64,000 nt of DNA from Peribacillus sp. ACCC06369. GTDB taxonomy: Bacteria > Bacillota > Bacilli > Bacillales > DSM-1321. The notes below the pieces were generated by a model, which was not told the origin of the DNA, did not search any database, and worked only from the letters and a program-made list of their open reading frames with translations. Positions 38,191 through 46,344 of the stretch are shown here, piece after piece. How positions within the stretch are numbered: the first letter of the stretch is position 1; every line of letters begins with the position of its first letter. The translations under genes were made by a program, and so were the position numbers. Location of the stretch: assembly GCF_030348945.1 (NCBI RefSeq), contig NZ_JAUCEN010000002.1, forward strand, positions 3,968,001 through 4,032,000. Direction: 5' to 3'.

Positions 38191-38739
38191 TTATTTCACA
38201 ATTTTTATTTCCTTGATCGGCCAATACACTAGATTCGCCTTGCCGACAATTTCATCGACGGAAATCGTGCCGATTTCACGGCTATCCAAACTATTTTGGC
38301 GATTATCCCCCATAAGGAACAGCTGGTCATCCGGAACTGTCATGCTGCCTGTAATATCTTCGAGCTTGAAGGATTCAGTCAGCGGCACTCCTGCCATCTG
38401 GTTCTTATATTTGTCCAAGTATGGTTCTTCATAAGCTTTCCCATTAATATAAAGCATATCATCTTTATATTCAATATGGTCACCTGGTAGACCGATAACC
38501 CTTTTTATATAATCTTTATCTGCCGTTGCATGAAAAACGACAATATCAAACCGGTCGATACTATCAATATTCGTTCCAAACTTGGTAAGAACAATCCTTT
38601 CGTGGTCTTGCAGGGTCGGCATCATTGACTCACCGTCCACGACAATCGGTGCAAAAATATACGTTCGAATTAAAAAAGCTAGAATGACTGCAATCAATAT
38701 CGCTTTTATCCATGAAAAAACTTCTTTTCTATTTTCCAA
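38191..38739 (-). CDS. lepB: Signal peptidase I (Sip type)
   Basis: A membrane-anchored serine-lysine protease that cleaves signal peptides. The 182 residues contain one N-terminal transmembrane helix, catalytic Ser38 in GESMMPTL and Lys79 in KDYIKRVIGLPGD, and the later MGDNRQNSLDSR box. An ATG-started frame reaches 38769. An extended -10 promoter (TGATATAAT, 38773-38781) would start transcription at about 38766, inside that codon. The TTG at 38739, preceded by GAGAGAGGG, is therefore the likely start. Confidence 0.92.
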   Translation of the reverse strand: MENRKEVFSWIKAILIAVILAFLIRTYIFAPIVVDGESMMPTLQDHERIVLTKFGTNIDSIDRFDIVVFHATADKDYIKRVIGLPGDHIEYKDDMLYINGKAYEEPYLDKYKNQMAGVPLTESFKLEDITGSMTVPDDQLFLMGDNRQNSLDSREIGTISVDEIVGKANLVYWPIKEIKIVK

Positions 38740-38772
38740 TCGAAGTCCCTCTCTCTGTTTTTTATTCATGCA

Positions 38773-38781
38773 ATTATATCA
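38773..38781 (-). promoter_or_regulatory. Extended -10 promoter of the signal peptidase gene
   Basis: Minus strand TGATATAAT. It decides the TTG start, because transcription would begin downstream of the longer frame's ATG. Confidence 0.55.
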
Positions 38782-38833
38782 TAATCCCTTCATGATCACG
38801 TCATACAAATACCCACATTTTGCACATTATAAA

Positions 38834-39217
38834 TTACTTCCATTTTTCATACTGGATCTCGATGCTTTCCAACTCTATTTCCCTGCGCTGCATCTTTGGA
38901 GGACAAATCGCATTATATGTACGGACTTTCTCATTTATATCGTCAATTCGTTTGATTAATTCCAATTCAGTTCCATTCATTTTTTTCAATCGAACCACTT
39001 CGGATAGCTCTTCCCGAATTTCTTTTTGCCATTTTATCCAAAGCGGAAGGTAACCGGCATCCTTGGCCTTCATCAAGAAGTTGTCATAGATATTTCCCGA
39101 TAGCACCGACTCCGGAAGCGGTTTTCCAAAGCCAGGATTATTCTTCAGTCCGCCGTCCTTTTCATAATCCTTAAAAATCTGATCCATCCAGTTTACATGC
39201 CCCTGTTCTTTGCCCAT
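38834..39217 (-). CDS. DUF1992 (DnaJ-homologue C28-like) protein
   Basis: A 127-residue charged soluble protein with the DUF1992 core (IKDYEKDGGLKNNPGFGKPLP-like start, then a YLPLWIKWQKEIREEL helix). The family is found alone in bacteria and in DNAJC28 of eukaryotes; its function is unknown. Here there is no J domain. GGGAG lies 7 bases before the ATG at 39217; an in-frame TTG two codons upstream is less likely. Confidence 0.85.
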   Translation of the reverse strand: MGKEQGHVNWMDQIFKDYEKDGGLKNNPGFGKPLPESVLSGNIYDNFLMKAKDAGYLPLWIKWQKEIREELSEVVRLKKMNGTELELIKRIDDINEKVRTYNAICPPKMQRREIELESIEIQYEKWK

Positions 39218-39366
39218 AAACAATCTCCCTTCAGATCACTTATCATTACATCTATTTACAATTATAACATTTTTATCTATATCCACTCCACCCTTGAAGA
39301 TCATTCAATGAACACTTTCTACTATTATATATGCATGGCTTTCGGCCAAAAACATTCATGCATCAT

Positions 39367-39400
39367 AAAAGGGATTCCATTATTAACGGAATCCCTTTTT
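39367..39400 (-). terminator. Terminator of the transglycosylase-like gene
   Basis: AAAAGGGATTCC/GGAATCCCTTTT stem just after the stop. Confidence 0.85.
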
Positions 39401-39405
39401 GCCAT

Positions 39406-41298
39406 CTATTTAACCGTGATTTTCCTTTTTACCTCTGCCTTGTTCTGCGATTTATCCGTAACTGTGTAAGTCAATGTATAGGAACCCTTTTTCTTTGTAT
39501 TCACAGTCCCTGTTATTTTGATCTTACTTGTTAAACTTCCATCCAGGTTATCTTTCGCAGATACACCTGATTTAGGATTGAATCCAGAGTTTATGGCAAT
39601 GGTTTTACTTTTGGCTCCGGAAATGACCGGCTTGGTGCTGTCGATTGTGATCTTCCTGGTCACTGTAGCAGTATTTTTCGATGAATCAGTGATTGTATAC
39701 TTTAATGTGTACATTCCCTTTTTCTTCGTATTCACCGTACCCGTCACCTTGATTTTACTGGTCAAGCTGCCATCCAGGTTATCTTTAGCGGATACGCCTG
39801 ATTTAGGATTGAATGTCGAGTTATAGGCAATGGTTTTACTTTTGGCTCCCGAGATGACTGGCTTGGTGCTGTCTATCGTAATCTTTCTTGTGACTGTAGC
39901 AGTATTTTTCGATTGATCGGTGACCGTATACGTCAATGTATAGGTCCCCTTTTTCTTCGTATTCACTGTACCCGCCACTTTGATTTTAGTGGTCAAGTTA
40001 CCATCGGCATTATCCTTGGCACCCACATTCGTTTTTGGATTGAATGAAGAATTAAGTTTGATGGTTTTATTCCCGGCACCGGAAACCACTGGCTTTACTT
40101 GATCATAAACGGTTATTTTCCTTGTGACCTTGGCAAAGTTCCCAGCCTTGTCAGCTACCGTATACGTCAAATTATAGGTGCCCACTTTCTTGGTATCCAC
40201 CTTACCATCCACACGTATGGCACTCGTTAAGTCACCATCTTTATCATCCTTCGCCTTTACGCTTGTTTTAGGATTGAAAGTCGAGTTGAAAGGAATGGAT
40301 TTATTTGTTGCCCCTGAAATCACAGGTTCATTCGTATCCTTGATAGGCACGACACTCGATAGCCTATTGGAGATGTAAGCTGATGAAACATACCCCTTAA
40401 TCTTCCCGTCTTCCGTTTGTACGGGGTAAAAGACAAATTTATTTCCCTTAGATTCGTGATAGTCAAAATTCCCTTTGATGATCAAGCTTGTATTTGGAGG
40501 CACAAGCACTGCACCTACCGTAGTGTTTATTTCTTTCCTAATATTCGCGTTGGATGTCGTCACCACTTTGTCTTCTGGCATGAACCAATAAACAGAGTCA
40601 TGCGTTTGATCGGTCAGTGTGTATTCCAACTTTTTAAAGATGATATTTTCAGTGCTTTCACGATCATATTGAAAGTCCAATGTACTGAATGGATAGATTG
40701 CCAGTTTAGTGCTTTTCAAAAAACTTTGGTTTTCCAATTCGGCAAATACTTCCTCTTGGTAAGCATTCACATTTCTTTTCCCGCTTTCCTGGTAAAGAGG
40801 ACTGTTAACCGGCTTTGTCCCATTGTATGCCATGACAGGGAAATACCAATTTTCGATGACCCTGCGTCCTGCACCTTTGATCTTGGGCAAATCCTTTCTA
40901 GAATACATGCTGCCCAGCACCTCGACACCAGCCTCGATATTGTAGACTATATCATTTTCCAGCCTTTTCTGGTCATACCCACTTTTATTGGTAAGCTGCA
41001 TTAGACCGATACCGCCATCGCCGGATATAATCGGTTTGCCCGCATCATTAAATTGCCTCCAATCCCCGTTTTCCTGCGTAGCCACCGCTTTTACCACTTC
41101 AGGAGGGATTTCAGTCTCTATTGCCGCATTCGTCAGTAAGCAGTTAATCTGCTTATAGGAAGGATTTACATTCGGTTGGATTTCACCAAATGATGAACAC
41201 GCATTGGTTATTCCGGACTCTGCAAAAGCAGCCTGTCCATTGAACAAACCGAGTGTCAAACAGGTCATTATCCCAATCTTCATTAAAGGTATCTTCAT
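39406..41298 (-). CDS. Secreted lytic-transglycosylase-like protein with four Ig-like (DUF5011) repeats
   Basis: The product is 630 residues. A Sec signal peptide (1-26, cleavage after AFA) is followed by an SLT-like domain, with the candidate catalytic Glu76 in ATQENGDW and then GGIGLMQLT. A spacer of about 200 residues contains an SH3-like GYVSSAYIS. Four Ig-like repeats begin at residues 325, 403, 480 and 557, with a 77-78-residue period (KPVISGA...FNPK.GV.AKDNLDG.LTSKI). It probably binds and remodels the cell wall. There is no LPXTG anchor. GGAG lies 8 bases before the ATG. Repeats 3 and 4 are nearly identical. Confidence 0.85.
   Translation of the reverse strand: MKIPLMKIGIMTCLTLGLFNGQAAFAESGITNACSSFGEIQPNVNPSYKQINCLLTNAAIETEIPPEVVKAVATQENGDWRQFNDAGKPIISGDGGIGLMQLTNKSGYDQKRLENDIVYNIEAGVEVLGSMYSRKDLPKIKGAGRRVIENWYFPVMAYNGTKPVNSPLYQESGKRNVNAYQEEVFAELENQSFLKSTKLAIYPFSTLDFQYDRESTENIIFKKLEYTLTDQTHDSVYWFMPEDKVVTTSNANIRKEINTTVGAVLVPPNTSLIIKGNFDYHESKGNKFVFYPVQTEDGKIKGYVSSAYISNRLSSVVPIKDTNEPVISGATNKSIPFNSTFNPKTSVKAKDDKDGDLTSAIRVDGKVDTKKVGTYNLTYTVADKAGNFAKVTRKITVYDQVKPVVSGAGNKTIKLNSSFNPKTNVGAKDNADGNLTTKIKVAGTVNTKKKGTYTLTYTVTDQSKNTATVTRKITIDSTKPVISGAKSKTIAYNSTFNPKSGVSAKDNLDGSLTSKIKVTGTVNTKKKGMYTLKYTITDSSKNTATVTRKITIDSTKPVISGAKSKTIAINSGFNPKSGVSAKDNLDGSLTSKIKITGTVNTKKKGSYTLTYTVTDKSQNKAEVKRKITVK
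39420..40330 (-). repeat. About 231-bp intragenic tandem repeats encoding the Ig-like modules
   Basis: Four head-to-tail units; the last two are most alike at DNA level (shared runs such as ATCCAGGTTATCTTT and GGCAATGGTTTTACTTTTGG), so copy number may vary. Confidence 0.8.
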
Positions 41299-41407
41299 CG
41301 ATCGAACTCCAGTCTATTTATATTTAAATCTATAATAATAGTACCATGATAGACTGGTGAATGCAGGTATAAATAGGTATATTCCCCTAAAATATCCTTG
41401 CATCACA

Positions 41408-41443
41408 AAAGGAGCTTACCCGCATTTTCGGATCAGCTCCTTT
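41408..41443. terminator. Hairpin between the transglycosylase-like and DUF4064 genes
   Basis: AAAGGAGCT/AGCTCCTTT with an inner CCG/CGG pairing; it follows the DUF4064 gene on the minus strand. Confidence 0.65.
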
Positions 41444-41476
41444 GTTTTTGAATCACAAACTATGTATGGTGTTGGA

Positions 41477-41887
41477 TCATACGATCACTTCCACCGTTTC
41501 CCTCGTCTTCCTTACCAGGCACATGATTCCCGGCACGATGAAGAAGATAAGCGGCCAAACATGAAAGATCGTCAGAATGCCCGTAATGATCAATAAGATT
41601 CCGGCTGCCTTCGCTTTGCCGCCTTTTAATAGAAAGATAGCAATCAAGCCGCCTGCCAAGGCAATGAACAGCGATATGATTCCCGCCCATAGTAAGCCCA
41701 TGAAAAACTTGATTGACATATCGACCTCAGACGTCGAAAACTCGGAGTCTGACATTAATGAGTAGTCCATCATTTCTGTCATATCGATACTGTTGAGATA
41801 AACTGCCGTTATAATCGTCACGATTAAAGAAATCGCAGCGATACTCACGCCTATGATACTTAATACGAATTCCCATGTGCGTTTCAT
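41477..41887 (-). CDS. DUF4064 membrane protein
   Basis: A 136-residue protein with three to four hydrophobic helices (VLSIIGVSIAAISLIVTIITA; IISLFIALAGGLIAIFLL; AGILLIITGILTI; PLIFFIVPGIMCLV). The WEFVLSIIG start and G-I-L-L-I-x-x-G-I motif fit DUF4064. An acidic segment (MTEMMDYSLMSDSEFSTSE) lies outside. Function unknown. GGGAGG precedes the ATG. Confidence 0.8.
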   Translation of the reverse strand: MKRTWEFVLSIIGVSIAAISLIVTIITAVYLNSIDMTEMMDYSLMSDSEFSTSEVDMSIKFFMGLLWAGIISLFIALAGGLIAIFLLKGGKAKAAGILLIITGILTIFHVWPLIFFIVPGIMCLVRKTRETVEVIV

Positions 41888-42113
41888 TTACTTCGCCTCC
41901 CTAGAAAAGTCACTTATATATATACCCAATCTGGGAAGGAATAAAAGACTTTTATTCCTTCCTTTCAAAATCTGTGAGCGTCCATTTGGTATTTTCATTT
42001 TCCTTACTTGGATCGATAAGGCATGATGAATGGAAAAATCAATCCGAAGAAAGTACCCGTGGAGCTTGGCTCTTCTGAAAAAAGAACAGGGAAAATGAGC
42101 CGATATATGGCCG

Positions 42114-42287
42114 TCAATCATCCTTCTTTTTCAATCGTTCATTTACTTCATCCGCTTTATTTTCCAGGTTATGCATTTTTGTCATATGTTTTATAAAGAA
42201 ACGGACAACCTTCACAACCATTACGATTAACAAAACGAGTAGAGCAAGATAGAATAATTGCCATAAAATATCGCCAATATTAAACAT
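42114..42287 (-). CDS. Small single-pass membrane protein (DUF4083-like)
   Basis: The product is 57 residues: one transmembrane helix (LFYLALLVLLIVMVVKVV) and a charged coiled C-terminus (LENKADEVNERLKKKDD). It resembles small Bacillaceae DUF4083 proteins. GGAAGGGAG is 7 bases from the ATG at 42287; the longer frame to 42305 lacks a site. Function unknown. Confidence 0.7.
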   Translation of the reverse strand: MFNIGDILWQLFYLALLVLLIVMVVKVVRFFIKHMTKMHNLENKADEVNERLKKKDD

Positions 42288-42375
42288 GAAAACACTCCCT
42301 TCCAAAGGAAAATCATATCATTTAACACCGGTCTTTTGGGTAAAAAAAGGAAAAAGACTCTGTTTTTTTCAGAGC

Positions 42376-43821
42376 CTAAAAACCATTCCTATTCACGATC
42401 AAAGCCACCAATTGTTCAACAGACGGTTCCTCGGGCATCATATCCACTTTAAATCCATAGTCTTTAAGTCTTTTGCCAGTACTTTCCCCAATTACCCCGA
42501 TGGAGGCATGATTTAGCAACCCTTCAATATCCACGTCTGCCTGTTTCCCATATTCCAACAGCATATCAACTGAATGCTGATTCGAAAAAAGTACCGTTCC
42601 GACAGCTTTCCCGTCTAGCATTCTCGGAAGGATTTCAAGGAATCTTCCATCAACAAATTTAGTGATGGTTTGAAAATAGTCTCCTTCCCCATGAGCCGGA
42701 TCTCTTTGATCCTTGTTTCGATCTCCAATGACCAACAGTGTTCCGGCTTCCGGCATCTCGGATTTGAGCTCGGCCATTAGTCCACGTTGTTGTAAAGCTT
42801 TCTTCGATTTCCGCGATATCACATAAAGTTTTGAAGAAATCCGGCGGAAATCAATAGCGTGTTCAGTAAGTGAATCCAAGAATCCATGGACGCTTTCGGG
42901 TGAAGTGAAGAGGATTCGATCATACGAAAGAAAAGAGATCAGCTGACTTTCTTCTATTTCAACTTTTGCCGCATTCCATTTAGGAAACTCGATGACATCG
43001 CCGCCAAGTTCATGCAGCGTTTCTGCCAAGGAACTCTTTGCCGTCCCGGTCCGGGCCACTAAAAACCGTTGACCATATAGTGGCTTCTTTTCGAACCATT
43101 GCAGTTTTCCCCTTAGTGAAATGATATCCCCGACCAGGGTGATCGCCGGATTGCTAAGCGACCTTCCACTTACCTTTTCGACGATATCATCCAAGGTCCC
43201 CTCGACCGTTTCCTGTCTTCCATAAGTGCCCCATTGAATGACGAGTGCCGGCGTGTTCCCCGGCTTTCCATGATTGATCAAATTTTCGCGGATATACGGA
43301 AGGTTTGCTACACCCATATAAAATGCAACCGTATCTATACTATTCACAAGCCCATTCCAATCTATATCCTTCTTCGTTTGGTCATGGCCCGTCACCATCG
43401 CAAATGAACGTCCATAATCCCGATGCGTGACGGGGACTCCTGCGTACATGGATGCAGCAATGCTGGACGTAACCCCCGGAATGACTTCGAATGGGATACC
43501 CTGAGCTTTCAACGATTCCGCTTCCTCCCCGACTCTTCCAAAAACGGCGGGATCACCGCCTTTCAAACGGACGACCCGATGCCCCGCCAGTGCTTTGGAC
43601 CCAAGCAGCTCATTGATGTTCCCTTGACTGATACCATCCGCATAAGGTGTCCCACAATATATCAATTCACAATCGAGGGTCGCAGCCTCCAATAGTTTGG
43701 GATTCAGCAATCTGTCATATAAAATGACATCCGCTTTTTCAATCTCTTTTTGACCTTTTACGGTAATCAGGCCCACATCACCCGGACCTGCACCAACAAA
43801 ATAGACCTTACCCTTGGTCAT
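42376..43821 (-). CDS. cobA: Uroporphyrinogen-III C-methyltransferase fused to a HemD-like domain
   Basis: The product is 481 residues. The N-terminal SUMT domain (about 1-240) has the SAM motifs VGAGPGDVGLIT, YDRLLNP, RLKGGDPAVFGRV and PGVTSS, and makes precorrin-2 for siroheme or cobalamin. The C-terminal part (about 250-481) is uroporphyrinogen-III-synthase-like, as in B. subtilis NasF (483 residues). AGGGGTGAG precedes ATG 43821. It lies 13 bases after a stand-alone HemD-like gene. No siroheme-using reductase is nearby. Confidence 0.92.
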   Translation of the reverse strand: MTKGKVYFVGAGPGDVGLITVKGQKEIEKADVILYDRLLNPKLLEAATLDCELIYCGTPYADGISQGNINELLGSKALAGHRVVRLKGGDPAVFGRVGEEAESLKAQGIPFEVIPGVTSSIAASMYAGVPVTHRDYGRSFAMVTGHDQTKKDIDWNGLVNSIDTVAFYMGVANLPYIRENLINHGKPGNTPALVIQWGTYGRQETVEGTLDDIVEKVSGRSLSNPAITLVGDIISLRGKLQWFEKKPLYGQRFLVARTGTAKSSLAETLHELGGDVIEFPKWNAAKVEIEESQLISFLSYDRILFTSPESVHGFLDSLTEHAIDFRRISSKLYVISRKSKKALQQRGLMAELKSEMPEAGTLLVIGDRNKDQRDPAHGEGDYFQTITKFVDGRFLEILPRMLDGKAVGTVLFSNQHSVDMLLEYGKQADVDIEGLLNHASIGVIGESTGKRLKDYGFKVDMMPEEPSVEQLVALIVNRNGF

Positions 43822-43834
43822 ACCACACTCACCC

Positions 43835-44650
43835 CTATCTGCTTGCAATTCCCTGATAATATTTCACCAGCTCCACCATTGCACTGCCCATCCGTTGATC
43901 TTCAGGATATATGACCCGCTCTATCCCTTCATCGATTACCACCTGCGCCGTTACCTTTCCGACTGCAAGAGCAATTACATCCGATGCAAACAGGTCGATT
44001 ATCTTATCCTCCACACCTTGTTCACGGACAAATCTCATTAAATTTCGTGGCTGCGGTGCACTCGTGAACACAACGGAATCAATTTTGCCCTCAAGGATTT
44101 CTTGAATCAGCTGCTGCATCATTTCTTTTTCGGGCGGTATATGCTCGTATGGAAGAATTTCTTTATGTTTCACCTTTTGCTCATCCAACCAGTTCATCAA
44201 AAGAGGCGCCGGATCGCCGTGAAGCTGCAAAGCGACCTTTACATCTCCGGAAAGATGGCCTTCCAGATTACGAACGAGCCCTGCCGTACTGCCATCATCA
44301 TCACGGATTAATGGCTGCAGGCCAATTTTTTTCAGCATATTCACCGTTTTATAACCCCTAGCTGCAATTTTCATGGACCGCAAAGCTTCTATGAAACGAT
44401 CTCCCGCTTCCATTTTCACTGCCGTATTATATAATAGTTCCGTCCCCACTCCCGTCGTGAGGATGATCCAATCGAACTCCCCTGCCATCAAACGGGTGAC
44501 ATCCTCTTCCAAATGAGAATCATCAAGGAATACCGTCCCCTGTGCTGGACGAACCAGCGGGACTCCCCCAAGATTATGAACGATTTTACTAAGTTCTTCC
44601 GTTTTCCTCGCTCCCAATAAAGCAATGGTCCTGCCATTAAGCTTACTCAT
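43835..44650 (-). CDS. Uroporphyrinogen-III synthase
   Basis: A 271-residue HemD-family enzyme that cyclises hydroxymethylbilane to uroporphyrinogen III. The two-domain fold is suggested by the start GRTIALLGARKTEEL, the hinge region, and the C-terminal VVFTSAPQPRNLMRF motif. GGAGGGG precedes ATG 44650; an out-of-frame ATG lies four bases before. It is first in a two-gene unit with the cobA-hemD fusion, so it supplies that enzyme's substrate. A main hemD in a hem operon elsewhere is expected. Confidence 0.9.
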   Translation of the reverse strand: MSKLNGRTIALLGARKTEELSKIVHNLGGVPLVRPAQGTVFLDDSHLEEDVTRLMAGEFDWIILTTGVGTELLYNTAVKMEAGDRFIEALRSMKIAARGYKTVNMLKKIGLQPLIRDDDGSTAGLVRNLEGHLSGDVKVALQLHGDPAPLLMNWLDEQKVKHKEILPYEHIPPEKEMMQQLIQEILEGKIDSVVFTSAPQPRNLMRFVREQGVEDKIIDLFASDVIALAVGKVTAQVVIDEGIERVIYPEDQRMGSAMVELVKYYQGIASR

Positions 44651-45097
44651 CCATGCCCCTCCTATATGTACATTCATTTTTAAAACCTCTTATCCATCTC
44701 AACCATTATACAAATTTTCAGTCTTTGAAACTATAAAAAACGAATTCCATATCAAAATCAACGCTTTTTCTTTCTAATACCCTATATGAATTCAAAGGAA
44801 AGATAGTTTAGCAGCACTTTGCTTTTTATAAGTCCCACCCTCGTGAGTTTGGAGCAAATACTCGTGAGTTTCGCGCTTTTACTCGTGAATTTGAAGCAAA
44901 TACTCGTGAGTTTCGCGCTTTTACTCGTGAGTTTGGGGCAAATACTCGTGAGTTTCCAAGAAAGTAAAACTTGACCTGGAGTTCACTCCAGTTTGTCAAG
45001 GAGAGGCATTTCTTGCAAACCTTAACCGTATTGACCAATTTAAGTATTCGCACAAAAGAAAGAAGCACAACCTGCCCAAATTGCACTTCCAGTCACT
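44651..45097. other. Gene-free region with tandem repeat
   Basis: No convincing gene. It contains the six-unit 21-bp repeat (44840-44955) and the leader of the HemD gene with a TATAAT-like hexamer. The open frame across the repeat, giving NSRVFAPNSRVKAR-type peptides, is an artefact of the repeat. Confidence 0.6.
44840..44955. repeat. Six-copy 21-bp tandem repeat (CTCGTGAGTTT core)
   Basis: The core CTCGTGAGTTT begins at 44840, 44861, 44882, 44903, 44924 and 44945, an exact 21-bp period. The variable 9-mers alternate between GxxGCAAAT and CGCGCTTTT types, giving a 42-bp higher-order unit. The third copy has GAATTT. Confidence 0.95.
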
Positions 45098-45121
45098 AAA
45101 AAAAGCTGCCTCCAGGACAGC
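45098..45121 (-). terminator. Terminator of the DUF2007-like gene
   Basis: GCTGTCC/GGCAGC stem with minus-strand T7. Confidence 0.7.
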
Positions 45122-45144
45122 CAATTTCAATGATCTAACATTTA

Positions 45145-45426
45145 TTAATTGTTATGAAGGGCCCTTTGGGCAATTTGCTCTTGTTCTTTTTTTACAAAAA
45201 TATCATATTGACTAGTTTCATGGCGATTTTGAAAGTTTTCGGAACCTAAATTCATAGGCGTCTTCGTTTTGAATTGTATCCCTTCACTTTCCAATTTCGC
45301 AATCACCTTAAAATAATTTTCATTCCCGAATGCCGTATAAATACATGTCCAATATTTATAGGAAATGATTTTGGCAGTTAATATACATGCAAGCATGAAA
45401 ACTAGTATTCCAATTATTATATACAC
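45145..45426 (-). CDS. Small membrane protein with DUF2007-like C-terminus
   Basis: The product is 93 residues: one N-terminal transmembrane helix (IIIGILVFMLACILTAKII), then a soluble part WTCIYTAFGNENYFKVIAKLE, which resembles the DUF2007/'signal transducing' fold that often binds small ligands. The start is GTG with AAGGAAG upstream. The function is unknown and the family match is tentative. Confidence 0.65.
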   Translation of the reverse strand: MYIIIGILVFMLACILTAKIISYKYWTCIYTAFGNENYFKVIAKLESEGIQFKTKTPMNLGSENFQNRHETSQYDIFVKKEQEQIAQRALHNN

Positions 45427-45518
45427 CCTTTAGCTTCCTTTCATTTCGGACTTTTTCGAAAAGACATCCTGTACACTATATTCTTTGCCATACATAACAT
45501 TTCCTTTTTAAGTAAAAA

Positions 45519-45545
45519 AAGGAGACCCCAGTTTCGGGTCTCCTT
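45519..45545 (-). terminator. Terminator of the DsbA-like gene
   Basis: AAGGAGACCC/GGGTCTCCTT stem, T7 on the minus strand. Confidence 0.85.
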
Positions 45546-45558
45546 CTTCATATCTTCA

Positions 45559-46269
45559 TTATTTTTCCGGCACGTTACAAGAACCGTCCGTACAAGCTTC
45601 GCCCGTTGCTGGATCATTCACCATTTGAAGCGGATTCTCCTCAGCCCACACTTTTTTCAGCGTATCAAGGAACGCTTCTGTTGGCTGAGCGCCGGAGATT
45701 CCATACTTGCGGTTAATGACGAAGAATGGCACACCTGTAATTCCAAGCAGGCTTCCTTCTTGCTCATTTCCTCTAACCTCCGCCGTGAATGCCGTTCCTG
45801 CCAGCATCGCTTCCGCTTCAGACTTTTCAAGGCCGGCCTCCTCAGCCAAACTAGCCAATGTAGCATGATCGCCAATATGTTTGCCTTCCGTAAAGTATGC
45901 TTTAAATAGGCGTTCATTCATTTCGTTCTCTTTGCCTTTCGATTCAGCAAAGTGCATCAAGCGATGAGCATCGAACGAATTTGTTAAGACCACTTTGTCC
46001 AAATGATAATCGAGTCCCAATTCTTTTGCCTGTTGAGTCAAGTTTTGGCTGTTCGCTTCCACTTCCGCCTGAGACATGCCGTATTTCTTGGCCAGCATTT
46101 CATTTTGCGTCATATTGATATCCCGCTCAGCCTCTGGGTTCAACTCAAAACTGCGAAATGAAACCTCTACCTGATCTTTATTTTCAAACTGCTTCAAAGC
46201 CTCTTCGAATCGACGCTTCCCTATATAACAAAACGGACATTGATAATCCGACCAAATTTCCACCTTCAT
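45559..46269 (-). CDS. DsbA family oxidoreductase (FrnE-like)
   Basis: A 236-residue thioredoxin-fold protein with an inserted helical domain. The active site is C11-P-F-C14 and the cis-proline is in TGVPFF. There is no signal peptide, so it acts in the cytoplasm, as FrnE proteins do. An extra cysteine pair at the C-terminus (C226, C231 in ACTDGSC) could be a second redox or resolving pair, as in Deinococcus FrnE. It has its own promoter with an operator-like dyad, downstream of an Rrf2 regulator. Confidence 0.9.
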   Translation of the reverse strand: MKVEIWSDYQCPFCYIGKRRFEEALKQFENKDQVEVSFRSFELNPEAERDINMTQNEMLAKKYGMSQAEVEANSQNLTQQAKELGLDYHLDKVVLTNSFDAHRLMHFAESKGKENEMNERLFKAYFTEGKHIGDHATLASLAEEAGLEKSEAEAMLAGTAFTAEVRGNEQEGSLLGITGVPFFVINRKYGISGAQPTEAFLDTLKKVWAEENPLQMVNDPATGEACTDGSCNVPEK

Positions 46270-46290
46270 GTAAAATACCCCCTCATTTTA

Positions 46291-46339
46291 AATGCAATCG
46301 CATTAAGCACATTATATAATCTTGGGTATCCTCTTGCAA
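46291..46339 (-). promoter_or_regulatory. Promoter and dyad of the DsbA-like gene
   Basis: Minus strand TTGCAA, 17 bases, TATAAT (46311-46339). A dyad AATGC-AATC-GCATT (46291-46304) lies over the predicted start point, a repressor position. Confidence 0.7.
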
Positions 46340-46344
46340 GGAAA

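Noticed and set aside
44826..45086. Open frame on the minus strand giving NSRVFAPNSRVKAR-type repeats
   Set aside because: It is produced by the 21-bp tandem repeat, has no ribosome site and no family similarity; called a repeat, not a gene.
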